64,000 nucleotides of DNA from Chrysophaeum taylorii (taxonomy: Eukaryota; Sar; Pelagophyceae; Pelagomonadales; Pelagomonadaceae), in the NCBI GenBank assembly GCA_029834535.1, contig JAQMWT010000309.1, positions 434,001 to 498,000 of the forward strand, in the 5' to 3' direction. Each line of letters starts with the position of its first letter. Within the stretch, counting starts at the first letter, position 1. The notes beneath the pieces were generated by a model, which was given only the letters and a program-made list of their open reading frames with translations, was not told the origin of the DNA and did no database searches. The position numbers and the translations under genes are program-made. Below, one piece after another: positions 1 through 13,600 of the stretch.

Positions 1-3000
1 TCGGCATGTTCCAGCATAGCGCGTCCCCATTGCCACTGATTCCATGCACGCGACATGGTGCTCAGTCGCAAGCGGCTTGCCACGCGAGCCATGCTTGCTA
101 GCCCAGCAGTTTGGCGAGCTTGGGCATGCGACTGCGAGAGGCGGTCCAGATCTTCAGACCTTAACGACTCGTAGTCCTCGATGAGAAGTTGTTGTATTGT
201 GACACAACGCCATCGACTCATTGCTTTCCCGACACTGCCACGGACGATATGTGTGAACGCGCGAGCGATAGCACCAGAGCCCGCTTGTCTTACAACGCTA
301 GCTGTATGCTCGATGGTATCGGCATGTTCCAGCATCGCGCGCCCCCACTGCCACTGATTCCACGCACGCGACATGGTGCTCAGTCGCAATCGGCTTGCCA
401 CGCGAGCCATGGCTGTAAGGCTAGCAGCTTGGCGAGTATGGGCATGCGACTGCGAGAAGTGGTCCAGCTCTTCCGACATCATTGTCTTATAGCTTTCGAC
501 GAGACGTTCTTGCATTGCGGCGCAACGCCATTGATAAAGTGCTTTCCCAACATTGGTGCGAGTGATATGTGCAAACGTGCGTGCGATGGCATCGGAGCCG
601 GCAAGCTTGACTGAGCTCTTCGTATGTTCGACTGCATCGGCATGTTCCAGCATAGCGCGTCCCCATTGCCACCGACTCCAAGCACGCAACTTTGTTCTCC
701 GTCGCAGGCGACATGCCACGCGAGCCATGGTTTCCAGCCCAGCAGCTTGGCGAGTTTCGGAATGCGACTGAGAGAGGCGTTCAAGTTCCTCCAATCTTAA
801 CGTCTCGTTGTACTCGATCGCAGCTTCGTATTCCTCGACGAGATGTTGTTGCATCACAACCCAATGCCATCGATTAATTGCATTCACGACACTGTTACGA
901 TGGAAGCGTGCCAGCGCACGCGCTAAAGCACTGCAGCCCGCGAGCCTGACTGCTTTGTGCGTTTGCTTGATCGCATCGGCATGATCCAGCATAACGCGTC
1001 CCAATTGCCACTGACTCAAAGCACGCGACATTGTGCTCAGTCGCAGCCGACTCGCCATGTGAGCCAAGGTTGCCAGACCAGCAGCTTGGCAAGTTTGGGC
1101 ATGCGACTGAGAGAGGCGGTCAAACTCTTCCGACCTCAAAGTTTCGTAGTTTTCGTCAAGACGTTGTCGCATAACGGCGCAACGCCATCGATAAAGTGCT
1201 TTACCAACACTAGTGCGACCAATACGTGCGAACGCACGAGCAACGGCACCGGAGCCGGCGAGCTTGACGGCGCCCTGCGTGCTCTCGATCGCATCGGCAT
1301 GTTCCAACATCGCGCGTGCCCATTGCCACTGATTCCATGTACGCGACATGATACTTAGTCGCTGGCGACTTGCCACGCGCGCCATGGTTGCCAGCCCAGC
1401 AGCTTGGCGAGTTTCGGCATGCGACTTCGAGAGGCGGTCCAGCTCTTCAGACCTAAACGACTCGTAGTCCTCGAATAGAATTTGTTGTGTTGTGGCGCAA
1501 CGCCATCGACACAGTGCTTTCCGGACACTGCCACGAACGATATGTGAGAACGCGCGAGCGATAGCACCAGAACCCGCTTGCCTGACCAAGCTTTCTGTAT
1601 GCTCGATGGTATCGGCATGTTCCAGCATCACGCGCCCCCATTGCCACTGATACCACGCATGCCACATGGTGCTTAGTCGCAGGCGACTTGCCACGCGAGC
1701 CATGGTTGCCAGTCCACCAGCTTGACGAGTTTCGACATATGACTGAGAGAGACGGTCAAGCTCCCTCAATCTCAGTGCCTCGTAGTTATCAATCGCATTT
1801 CCGTGCTCGTTAACAAGATGCTGTCGCATCACGGCCCAACGCCATTGATTGATTGCTTTCCCGATAATGGGACGACGGTGACGAGTGAACGCACGAGCGA
1901 TAGCACCGGAGCCGGCGAGCCTGACGGCGCTCTGGGATTGCTCGACTGCATCGGCATGTTCCAGCATCGTGCGCACCCATTGCCATTGATTCCAAGCACA
2001 CCACATTGTGCTCAGTCGCAGGTGACTCGCAACGCGAGCTAAGATTGCCAGCCCAGCAGCTTGGCGAGCTTTGGCATGCGACTCAGAAATGCAGCCAAGC
2101 TCTTCTGACCTCAACGCCTTGAAGCTCTCGATCGCATTTTCGTGCTCCTCGACCAGTTGCTGCCACATCGTGGCGCAACGCCATCGACGCAGTGCTTTCG
2201 TAACACTGCTACAATGGAATCGTGCGAACGCACGTGCGATAGAAGCGGAGCCCGCGACCCTGAACGCGCTACGCGTGCGCTCGATCGCATCGGCATGTTC
2301 CAGCATAGCGCGTCCCCATTGCCACTGATTCCATGCACGCGACATTGTGCTCAGTCGCAGGCGACATGCCACGCGAGCCATGGTTTCCAGCCCAGCAGCT
2401 TGGCGAGTTTCGGAATACGACTGAGAGAGGCGTTCAAGTTCCTCCAATCTTAACGTCTCGTTGTACTCGATCGCAGCTTCGTATTCCTCGACGAGATGTT
2501 GTTGCATCACAACCCAATGCCATCGATTCATTGCATTCACGACACTGTTACGATGGAAGCGTGGGAGCGCACGTGCTAAAGCACCGCAGCCCGCGAGCCT
2601 GACTGCGTTGTGCGCATGCTCGATTGCATCGGCATGTTCCAGCATAGCGCGCTCCCATTGCCACTGAATCCATGCACGCGACATGGTGCTCATTCGCAGG
2701 CGGCTTGCCAGACGACCCATGGTTGCCAGCCCAGCAGCTTGGCAAGTTTGGGCATGCGACTGAGAGAGGCGGTCAAACTCCTCCAATCTTAACGTCTCGT
2801 TTATCTTGATCGTAGCTTCGTGTTCCTCGACGAGATGTTGTTGCATCACGACCCAATGCCATTGATTCATAGCATTCATGACACTCTTACGATGGAAACG
2901 TGCGAGCGCACGTGCCATAGCACTGGAGCCCGCGAGCCTGACGATGCTCTGCTTGTGCTCAATCGCATCGGCATGTTCCAGCATCGCACGTATCCATTGC

Positions 3001-4660
3001 CACTGATTCCAAGCAGACCACACCGTGCTCAGTCGCAGGTGACTTGCCACGCGAGCTAAAGTTGCCAGCCCAGTAGCTCGGCGAGCTTTGGCATGCGACT
3101 CAGAAATGCAGTCAAGCTCTTCCAACCTTGACGCCTCGAAGTTCTCGATCGCATTTTCGTGCTCCTCGGTCATTTGCTGCCGCATTGCGGCCAAACGCCA
3201 TCGATTCAGAGCTTTTGAGATATTGGCGCGACAGCGACGTGTGAACACGCGCGCGGTAGCACCGGAGCCCGCGACTTTGACACCTCTCTGCGTGCGCTCG
3301 ATGATAGCAGCATGTTCCAGCATAGCGCGTCCCCATTGCCACTGATTCCATGCACGCGACATTTTGCTCAGTCGCAGGCGACATGCCACGCGAGCCATGG
3401 TGAGGAGCCCAGCTGCTTGGCGAGTTTCGGCATGTGACTGAGAGAGGCGGTCAAGCTCTTCAAACCTTAACGACTCGAAGTTCTCAATTGCAATTTCGTG
3501 GTCTTCGAGAAGATGCTGCTGCATCGTAGCCCAACGCCAACCATGTAGTGCTTTAGCAATCCTGGTGCGACGTAGTCGAGCGAACGCGCAAGCGATAGCA
3601 CCGGAGCCCGCGAGCCTAACAGCGCTCTGCGTATGTTCGATTGCATCGGCATGTTCCAACATAGCGCGGCCCCATTGCCACTGATTCCATGCGCGCGACA
3701 TGCTGTTCAGTCGTAGGCGACTCACCACGTGAGCCGAGATTGCCAGCCCAGCAGATTGGCGAGCTTTCGCATGCGACTGAGAGAGGCGGTCCAGCTCCTC
3801 CAATCTCAACGCTTCGTAGTTCGCGACAAGATGTTGTCGCATCGTGGCGCAACGCCATCGACTCAGTGCTCTTGCAACGCTGCTGCGATGGAGACGACGT
3901 ACAAACGCACGTGCTACAGCACCGGAGCCCGCGAGCCTGACAACGTTCTGTGTTCGCTCGATCGCATCCGCTTGTTCCAGCATGGCGTGCCCCCATTTCC
4001 ACTGATTCCAGGCACGTGATAAGGTGCTCAGCCGCAGGCGACTTGCAAAGCCAGTCAAGCTTGCCAGCCCAGCAGACTGGCGAGCTTCGATGTGCGACTT
4101 GGAGAGGCGGTCCAGCTCTTCCGACTTTGACGCCTCGAAGTGCTCGATCGCAACTTCGTGTTCCTCAAGGAGATGCTGTCGCATCGTGGCCCAACGCCAT
4201 CGATACATTGCATTCGTTATACCGGCGCGTTGGAGACGTGCGAGTGCGCGGGCGATAGCACTGGAACCCGCATGCTTGGCAACGCTGTACGTGTGCTCGA
4301 TCGCATCGGCATATACCAGCATCGCGCGCCTCAGTTGCCACTCATTCCAAGCACGCGACATGGTGCTCAGTCGCAAGCGACTTCCGACGCGAGCCATGGT
4401 TGCCAGCCTAGCAGCTTGGCGGGCTTCGACATGCGATTGAGAGAGTCGGTCCAGCTCCTCAGATCTCAACATCTCGTTGATCTCAATCGCAATTTCGTGC
4501 TCCTCGATAAGATGCTGTCGCGTCGTGGCCCAGCGCCATCGATTCATTGCGTTCGCGATACTTTCGCGACCGAGACGTGCAAACGCACGAACGATAGCAC
4601 CGGAACCCGCGAGTCTGATGACCCTCCGCGTGTGCTCAATCTCGTCGGCATGTTTTTCGA
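1..4660 (-). repeat. Degenerate 318-342 bp in-frame repeat (two Trp motifs per unit)
   Basis: Near-left portion of the giant gene. A block reading (+) as cggcatgttccagcat recurs near 3, 319, 638, 975, 1293, 1611, 1953, 2289, 2625, 2967, 3309, 3645, 3964 and 4300. Each 106-114 codon unit encodes one Ser-Arg-Trp-Arg motif and one Asn-Gln-Trp motif. The copies are diverged but all stay in frame. Confidence 0.8.
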
Positions 4661-7600
4661 CAGTTTTGCCCAAAGAAGCCATTGCCCGCCAATGCCGGAA
4701 TCTGGTTGTTACATAGATTCGAAGCCCTTTCGAGAGCATGGTATGTGCCAACACGATGGCCGCGTGTAGCCGCGTGGCACGCAGTTCGTGCTTAAGCTCA
4801 TCTTCTCGCGATTTCAGGACATTGAGGCTCAGCTCTGCTTGAGCACGTGCTTCCTTTTGCTCGGCCAGAGCCGCCTCGATGTCTTCGTGATTCCGCCGCG
4901 CATCCTCCAAGCTTGTAGACAGGGCCTCAACCTGCTTCAAGTACTTGTTTCGCATGTGCTCGAGAACCGTCTTGTGTGTTGAGTTGAGTTCCTGTTGGTC
5001 TTCGTCGCGTCGCCTTCGTAGCTCGTGGCACCGCTCGTCGCACCGCTCGTGGATTGCTACCCAACGCCATCGAGTCAAATATCGCGCAACGTAAGCGTGA
5101 CCAATCCTCGCTGCAGCGAGAGCCAGAACACGCTGACCTGCTGTTTTCTTGGTATTCACGCAAGAACGTTGCTGTTCCGCGGAATCACTGACTATTTCGG
5201 CGACCTCTTTGGCGTGGGCGGATTTCAGCTGTGAGAGCTCGATATTATGCGTCCGACTCATTTCGTCCGCAGCCGCGCTCAGCGCCTTGAGTTCTTCTTG
5301 AGTTCTACCTACCACGAGCACCGACCACCACCGCGTCAAAGCGCGCGTCAACCTAACGTTTACTATTCGTGAGCTTGCACGTATGATGGTCGCCGAGGCT
5401 ATCCGTCGTGCGGCGGCATGTTTCTCTGCTCTGATTGCGTTGAGCTCATTGTCATGAGAAGTTGACTGTCTGGTAAGATCGTCGTCACGGACGCGATTCA
5501 TTTCTTCCACTACTGCTTCCAAATTCATGGCGTGTGCAGCCGCAAGTTTGAGTTCAAGTTCGTATTGCGTTCGTTGCATTGCTAACGTGGACTGCCACTC
5601 GCTCAATGCTTGCGCCAACCCACCTCGGATCATTCGCGAAGCTGCTCGAGCGATGACTCTGGAAGCCATGCGTTGGTGTTGCGCACATTTGATGCAGAGT
5701 TCAATTTTGTGTGAATTCGTGACTCGGGTGAGTGCATCGGCATGAGATCTATTCATCTCGTTCACAGTCGCTTCCAGCTCCTCAGTATGCAAGTTCTCTA
5801 GTTGATCGAGATTTTCTTGGTTGCGTTGCTGCGTGACTGCAGATCGCCACTGGTTCATGGCGCTTGTCACTCTGCCCTTTATCGTTCGCACGCACGCTCG
5901 GGCGATACTCGCGACCGAAACTTGTTGAATCATCGACTTCTGCGCGGTCTCCTTCGAGTCGCACAACGCACTGAGTTCACTGTCGTAAGCGGCAGTTAGC
6001 CGCGCGAGGTCGTCGGCATGGGCTTGGTGTATCTCGTTAGCAGCTTTTTCCAATTTTTGAAAGTGCATAAGCTCGTCCCGCTCAAGTACGACCACAGACT
6101 TCCACTCTTTAATCGCGTCAAATAACTTGCCTTTCCGCATGCGCAAAACTGACCGACCGATGCGTCGCGCTGCAGCGCGGTGAGTTGCGACCGTCCTCTC
6201 AGCCTTCTCACTCTCGCGTGCACTCGCGAGGTCCAAGAGTTTGGCTGTGTGTTCGTCCGAGACTCTAGCAAGCTTAGCGGTCATCTCGTCGACAGTCGCT
6301 CGCAGTTTCTCGGAGTGCATACTCTCCTGTGCGTCGAGGCATTCTTCGGTGCGCAGCACTGTGAGGGCAGATCGCCACTGCATTACGGCGCGAAAGAGCC
6401 CGCCCTTCACCAGTCGCAGGACTGCTCGAGCCACGCATGTAGCCGCTGCGTGCTCTGCGAGCGCTTTCTTCTCGGCTTCTTTCGAATCACGCAATTCGCA
6501 AAAGGCGCTGTCGTGAGCAGTGGCAAGTCGTTGTAGCTCTTCGGCGTGAGCTTCCGCTTTTTGTGCTACTGCTGCTCGCACCCTGTTCTCGTGTGTGATC
6601 GCTAGTTTTTCCACGCTTCGTTGCTGAGCAATCACGAGATACCACTGCATCATGGCCTGCGTCAATCCGCCCTTCTGCATGCGAGAGAACGATCCCGAAA
6701 GGCTCCCAATAGCTGCACGATACATGATGGCTCTTTGCTCGATGTCCTTCGTTGCGAGCTCAGCCGCATGCGTACTCGCGAGTTGCGAACACACTTCTGC
6801 ATTATCCGCTGTGAGTTTCGCGAGCGAAAGTTCGTGCGATTTTGTGAAGAGGTTAAGCTGTTCTTGGTGTGTTTGGCGCATCTCGTCGACAGCCGCTCGC
6901 ACCTCCTCGGCGTACGTACCGTTAAGCTTGTCAAGGTGCTCTTGCGTGCGCTGTAGCGAAAGTACAGAACGCCACTGCATAACAGCACGTGCGAGCCTAC
7001 CCTTGACCACTCGCGAGAGTGCTCGAGCCACGCTCGCAGCTGCCGCGCTCTGCGCTATGCCATTCATCTCCGCTTGAGTGGACTTGCGCAAGGCCTCGAG
7101 TTCACTCTCGTGAGTTGTTACGAGTTGCGATAGCTCGCACGCATGGGCTGCACTCATCGCATCAGCAGCTGCTCGAAGGTTTCGTGTATGCACACGTTCA
7201 AGCTCTTCTTCGAAATGCTGCTCTGCGAGCACAACGCGCCACTGGTTCATTGCCTTCGACAAATCCCCTTTCTGCACTCGCCACAAGAATCGGGCGAGGC
7301 TCCCAATGGCTGAGTGATGCAGAGCAGCTCCCCTCTCAGCGTCTTTGCTGGCGAGCTCGGCCGTGTGCGTGCTCGCAAGTTGCGCGCGCTCTTCGGCACT
7401 CGCCATCGCAAGTTTCATCAGCGAGCGTTCGTGAGCTCGCATGAGCTTATCGAGCTTCTCATCTTCTGTCCGGCGCATCTCATCGACAGTCGCTTGCAGC
7501 TCCTCAGCGTGCGCAGTGTTTAGCCCGTTAAGTTTCTCCTGAGTGTGAAGCTGTGCGAGCAAAAAGCACCACCGGTTCAGCGCGTGTGACAACCTAGCTT

Positions 7601-10600
7601 TTAGCATTCGCACCAGTGCTCGAGCTACGATTGCAGCTGCTGCGGCCTCGATCTCTGCCTGCTTTGATTTTCGCAGCGCTCCTAGTTCGCTTTCGTGAGT
7701 TGAAGCGAGCTGCGATAGCTCGCCGGCATGGGCTGCACTCATCACACTGGCAGCTTCATGAAGTTCCTGTGTGCACACTCTCTCGAGCTTTTCTTCGACA
7801 CGCTGTTGCGCAAGCATAAGGCACCACTGGTTCATGGCCTTCGACAAATCCCCTTTCTGCATTCGCCACAAGAATCGGGCGAGGCTCCCAGAGGCTGAGT
7901 GATGCAGCACGGCTCTTCTCTCAGCGTCCTTGCTGGCGAGCTCGGCCGCGTGCGTGCTCGTAAGTTGCGCGCGCTCTTCGGCACTTGTCGTGGCGAGGTT
8001 CGTCAGCGCGTGTTCGTGAGCTCGCATGAACTTATCGAGCTTCTCATCTTCTATCCGGCGCATCTCATCGACAGTCGCTTGCAGCTCCTCAGCGTGCGCA
8101 GTGTTTAGCCCGTTAAGTTTCTCCTGAGTGTGAAGCTGTGCGAGCAAAAAGCACCACCGGTTCAGCGCGTGTGACAACCTAGCTTTTAGCATTCGCACCA
8201 GTGCTCGAGCTACGATTGCAGCTGCTGCGGCCTCGATCTCTGCCTGCTTTGATTTTCGCAGCGCTCCTAGTTCGCTTTCGTGAGTTGAAGCGAGCTGCGA
8301 TAGCTCGCCGGCATGGGCTGCACTCATCACACTGGCAGCTTCCTGAAGTTCCTGCGTGCACACTCTCTCGAGCTCTTCTTCGACACGCTGTTGCGCAAGC
8401 ACAAGGCACCACTGGTTCAAGGCCTTCGACAAATCCCCTTTCTGCATTCGCCACAGGAATCGGGCGAGGTTTCCAATGGCTGAGTGATGCAGCACGGCTT
8501 TTCTCTCAGCGTCCTTGCTGGCGAGCTCGAATGTGTGCGTGCTCATAAGTTGCGCGCGCTCTTCAGCACTTGCAGTCGCGAGGTTCGTCAGCGAGCGTTC
8601 GTGAGCTCGCATGAGCTTATCGAGCTTCTCATCTTCTGTCCGGCGCATCTCATCGACAGTCGCTTGCAGCTCCTTAGCGTGCGCAGTGTTTAGCCCGTTA
8701 AGTTTCTCCTGAGTGTGAAGCTGTGCGAGCAAAAAGCACCACCGGTTCAACGCGTGTGACAATCTAGCTTTTAGCATTCGTACAAGTGCTCGAGCTACGT
8801 TCGCAGCTGCTGCGGCCTCGATCTCTGCCTGCTTTGATTTTCGCAGCGCTCCTAGTTCGCTTTCGTGAGTTGAAGCGAGCTGCGATAGCTCGCCGGCATG
8901 GGCTGCACTCATCACACTGGCAGCTTCCTGGAGTTCCTGTGTGCACACTCTCTCGAGCTTTTCTTCGACACGCTGTTGCGCAAGTATAAGGCACCACTGG
9001 TTCATGGCCTTCGACAAATCCCCTTTCTGCATTCGCCACAAGAATCGGGCGAGGCTCCCAGAGGCTGAGTGATGCAGCACGGCTCTTCTCTCAGCGTCCT
9101 TGCTGGCGAGCTCGGCCGCGTGCGTGCTCGTAAGTTGCGCGCGCTCTTCGGCACTTGTCGTGGCGAGGTTCGTCAGCGAGCGTTCGTGAGCTCGCATGAG
9201 CTTATCGAGCTTCTCATCTTCTATCCGGCGCATCTCATCGACAGTCGCTTGCAGCTCCTCAGCGTGCGCAGTGTTTAGCCCGTTAAGTTTCTCCTGAGTG
9301 TGAAGCTGTGCGAGCAAAAAGCACCACCGGTTCAGCGCGTGTGACAACCTAGCTTTTAGCATTCGCACCAGTGCTCGAGCTACGATTGCAGCTGCTGCGG
9401 CCTCGATCTCTGCCTGCTTTGATTTTCGCAGCGCTCCTAGTTCGCTTTCGTGAGTTGAAGCGAGCTGCGATAGCTCGCCGGCATGGGCTGCACTCATCAC
9501 ACTGGCAGCTTCCTGAAGTTCCTGCGTGCACACTCTCTCGAGCTCTTCTTCGACACGCTGTTGCGCAAGCACAAGGCACCACTGGTTCAAGGCCTTCGAC
9601 AAATCCCCTTTCTGCATTCGCCACAGGAATCGGGCGAGGTTTCCAATGGCTGAGTGATGCAGCACGGCTTTTCTCTCAGCGTCCTTGCTGGCGAGCTCGA
9701 ATGTGTGCGTGCTCATAAGTTGCGCGCGCTCTTCAGCACTTGCAGTCGCGAGGTTCGTCAGCGAGCGTTCGTGAGCTCGCATGAGCTTATCGAGCTTCTC
9801 ATCTTCTGTCCGGCGCATCTCATCGACAGTCGTTTGCAGCTCCTTAGCGTGCGCAGTGTTTAGCCCGTTAAGTTTCTCCTGAGTGTGAAGCTGTGCGAGC
9901 AAAAAGCACCACCGGTTCAACGCGTGTGACAATCTAGCTTTTAGCATTCGTACAAGTGCTCGAGCTACGTTCGCAGCTGCTGCGGCCTCGATCTCTGCCT
10001 GCTTTGATTTTCGCAGCGCTCCTAGTTCGCTTTCGTGAGTTGAAGCGAGCTGCGATAGCTCGCCGGCATGGGCTGCACTCATCACACTGGCAGCTTCCTG
10101 GAGTTCCTGTGTGCACACTCTCTCGAGCTTTTCTTCGACACGCTGTTGCGCAAGCATAAGGCACCACTGGTTCATGGCCTTCGACAAATCCCCTTTCTGC
10201 ATTCGCCACAAGAATCGGGCGAGGCTCCCAGAGGCTGAGTGATGCAGCACGGCTTTTCTCTCAGCGTCCTTGCTGGCGAGCTCGAATGTGTGCGTGCTCA
10301 TAAGTTGCGCGCGCTCTTCGGCACTTGTCGTGGCGAGGTTCGTCAGCGCGTGTTCGTGAGCTCGCATGAGCTTATCGAGCTTCTCATCTTCTGTCCGGCG
10401 CATCTCATCGACAGTCGCTTGCAGCTCCTCAGCGTGCGCAGTGTTTAGCCCGTTAAGTTTCTCCTGAGTGTGAAGCTGTGCGAGCAAAAAGCACCACCGG
10501 TTCAGCGCGTGTGACAACCTAGCTTTTAGCATTCGCACCAGTGCTCGAGCTACGATTGCAGCTGCTGCGGCCTCGATCTCTGCCTGCTTTGAGTTTCGCA

Positions 10601-13600
10601 GCGCTCCTAGTTCGCTTTCGTGAGTTGAAGCGAGCTGCGATAGCTCGCCGGCATGGGCTGCACTCGTCACACTGGCAGCTTCCTGGAGTTCCTGTGTGCA
10701 CACTCTCTCGAGCTTTTCTTCGACACGCTGTTGCGCAAGCATAAGGCACCACTGGTTCATGGCCTTCGACAAATCCCCTTTCTGCATTCGCCACATGAAT
10801 CGGGCGAGGCTCCCAGAGGCTGAGTGATGCAGCACGGCTCTTCTCTCAGCGTCCTTGCTGGCGAGCTCGAATGTGTGCGTGCTCATAAGTTGCGCGCGCT
10901 CTTCAGCACTTGCAGTCGCGAGGTTCGTCAGCGAGCGTTCGTGAGCTCGCATGAGCTTATCGAGCTTCTCATCTTCTGTCCGGCGCATCTCGTCGACAGT
11001 CGCTTGCAGCTTCTCGGCGTGCGCAGTCTTCAGCCCGTTTAGTTTCTCCTGAGTACGAAGCTGTGCAAGCACAAAGCCCCACCAGTCCATCACGTGTGTC
11101 AACCTAGCTTTTAACATTCGCACGAGTGCTCGAGCTAAGTTCGCAGCTGCTGCGGTCTTGATCTCTGCCTGCTTTGATTTTCGAAGCGCTTCTAGTTCGC
11201 TTTCGTGAGTTGAAGCGAGTTGCGATAGCTCGCCAACATGGGCTGCACTCATTAAGGTAGCTTGTGCCTCGTGTCTCTGAACGTATACACTTCGGATCTC
11301 TTCGTGGACGTTCTGCTGCGCGAGCACATGGCGCCATTGGTTCATGGCTCGCAACAATCCATCTTTTAGCATCTGCGAGACTGACCTGGCCAGGCTTCCA
11401 ATGGCTGAACAATGCATAATGGCTCTTCGCTCAGCATCTTTGGCCGCGAGTTGAGCCGCGTGCGTGATCGCAAGTTGAGCGCGCTCTTCGGCACTAGCTG
11501 TAGCGAGTTTAGTTAGCGAGCTCTCATGAACTTTCGCGAGTTGATAAAGCTTGTAGTCCTGAGTCTGATGCATCTCGTCGACTGTCGCTTGCAGCCTCTC
11601 AGCGTGAATACTGTCTTTCTCGTCAAATCGCTCCTGGGTTCGGAGAAGTACGAGCATAGAGCGCCATCGTGTTACGGCGCGCGCTAACCTGCCATTCAGT
11701 ATTTGCGAGACTGCTCGAGCTACAATCGCAGCTGCTGTGGCCCTGATCTCAGCTTGCTTCGAATTCCGCAGCGCCTGTAGTTCGCATTCATGAGTTGACG
11801 CAAGTTGCGACAGCTCGCCGGCATGGACCGCGCTCATCACATTGGCAGCTGCCTCGAGTTCTTGCGTGTGCACTTTCCGGAGCTTTTCTTTTATGCGTTC
11901 TTGCGCCATCACAAGGCGCCACTGATTCATAGCCCATGAAAACTCGCCTTTCTGCAGTCGCGAGAACCATCGGGCGAGGCTGCCAATGCCTGCACGATGC
12001 ACGATGGCTCGTAGCTTAGTGTCCTTGCTTGTGACTTCAGCCGCGTGCGCACTCGCAAGTTGCGCTCGCGCTTCAGCACTAGTTGTCGATAGTTTTGTGA
12101 GCGAGAGTTCATGAGCATTCGCGAGCTGATCAAGCTTTTCATTGTAAGTTTGATGCAGTCCTTCGACAGTCGCTCGCATCTTCTCAGCTTTCATAGTCTC
12201 GTTGTCTTCAAGTTGCTTCCGGGTGCGCAGCAATACGAGTGCAGATTTCCACTGTATTACAGCGCGCGCAACCCCACTCTTCATCATTCGTGCGACGGTG
12301 TGGGCGACGCCTGTAGCTGCGGCACGATGCGCGAGCGCTTTCCTCTCTGCATCCTTGGAAGCAAGCAATTCGCCTAGGTCGCTGTCATGAGCTCTGGCGA
12401 GTCGCACGAGTTCACTGGCATGAGCTTCGCTCGACTCGGATAGTATTGCTCGCATCTGTTTCTCGTGTGCGCGCACTTGTTCGTTGCTTCGTTGCTTTGC
12501 GAGAACAATGCGCCACTGGTTCGTAGCCCGTGACAGCTCGCCTTTGTGCATCCGTGACACAGATCGAGTTAAGCTCAAAATGGCAGAGCGACGCAGTATA
12601 GATCTTCTCTCGGCTCCCTTGGTAGCAATTTCGGCTTCGTGCGTATTCGTGAGGTGCGCACGCTCCTCAGCCATGGCTGTCGCGAGTTTCCTGAGCGAAA
12701 GGTCATGAGCATTCTTGAGTTGGCCGAGCTTGTCGTCGTGTGTCTGGCGCATCTCGTTGACACTCGCTCGCAGTCTCTCCGCATTCACAGTCTCTATCTC
12801 GTTGAGTTGCTCCTGGGTGCGCAGCAATGCAAGCACAGCTTTCCACTTCTTCAAGCCGCGCGCCACCCCGCTTGTTAACACTCGCGAAACAGCTCGAGTC
12901 ACACTCGCAGCTGCAGTAGCCTTGATCTCAGCCTGCTTGGAGTTGAGCAGTGCCCCTAGTTTGGTTTCATGGATCGACGCGAGTTGCAAGAGCTCGTCAG
13001 CATGCGCCGCGCTCATCACGTTTTCAACTGCCCGGAGTTTTTGTGTTTGCAGATTCTCGTGCTCATGCTGGAGGTGCAGCTGCGCAAGCCACAAGCACCA
13101 CCGATTTATGGCACACAACATCGCGCAACGCTGCATTGTCAAAACTGACCGAGCGAGATACATGGCGGCGACGTTTTGCACAGCTGCTCTCGCTTCGGTC
13201 TCTTTGGCTTTGAGATCACTTTGGTGCGAGTCTGTGAGCCTAATGAGATAGTTAGCGTGGTCCTCGCTCATCGCATTGAGAGAAGCATCCAATTTCTCAT
13301 TGCGATGCCGCAGAGCAGCCGCATACCGCCACTGGTAAATCGCCTGCCACAATCCAGCTTTGAGCATCCGTGTTAGTGTTCGGGTGATACGTCCAACAGC
13401 CCCATGCCGTGCCATTCTCAGACTCTCAAACTCTATGGTCTTTATTGCCATATCGTGCGTATTGGCGAGTTGATCAAGCTCGACGCGATGAGCCTCCGTC
13501 ATTTCGTCCGCAATTGCTTGCAGTTTATGGGCGTGCGTTTCGTGGCTCCGCCACAGCTCGACCACAATGCGCCAATGGTTCAAAGCTCGCCACAATCTGG

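Noticed and set aside
7250-11050. CRISPR-like regular repeats
   Set aside because: Units are 585 bp, coding and contiguous with no spacers; the same applies to the 282-bp array and the 1-kb array.
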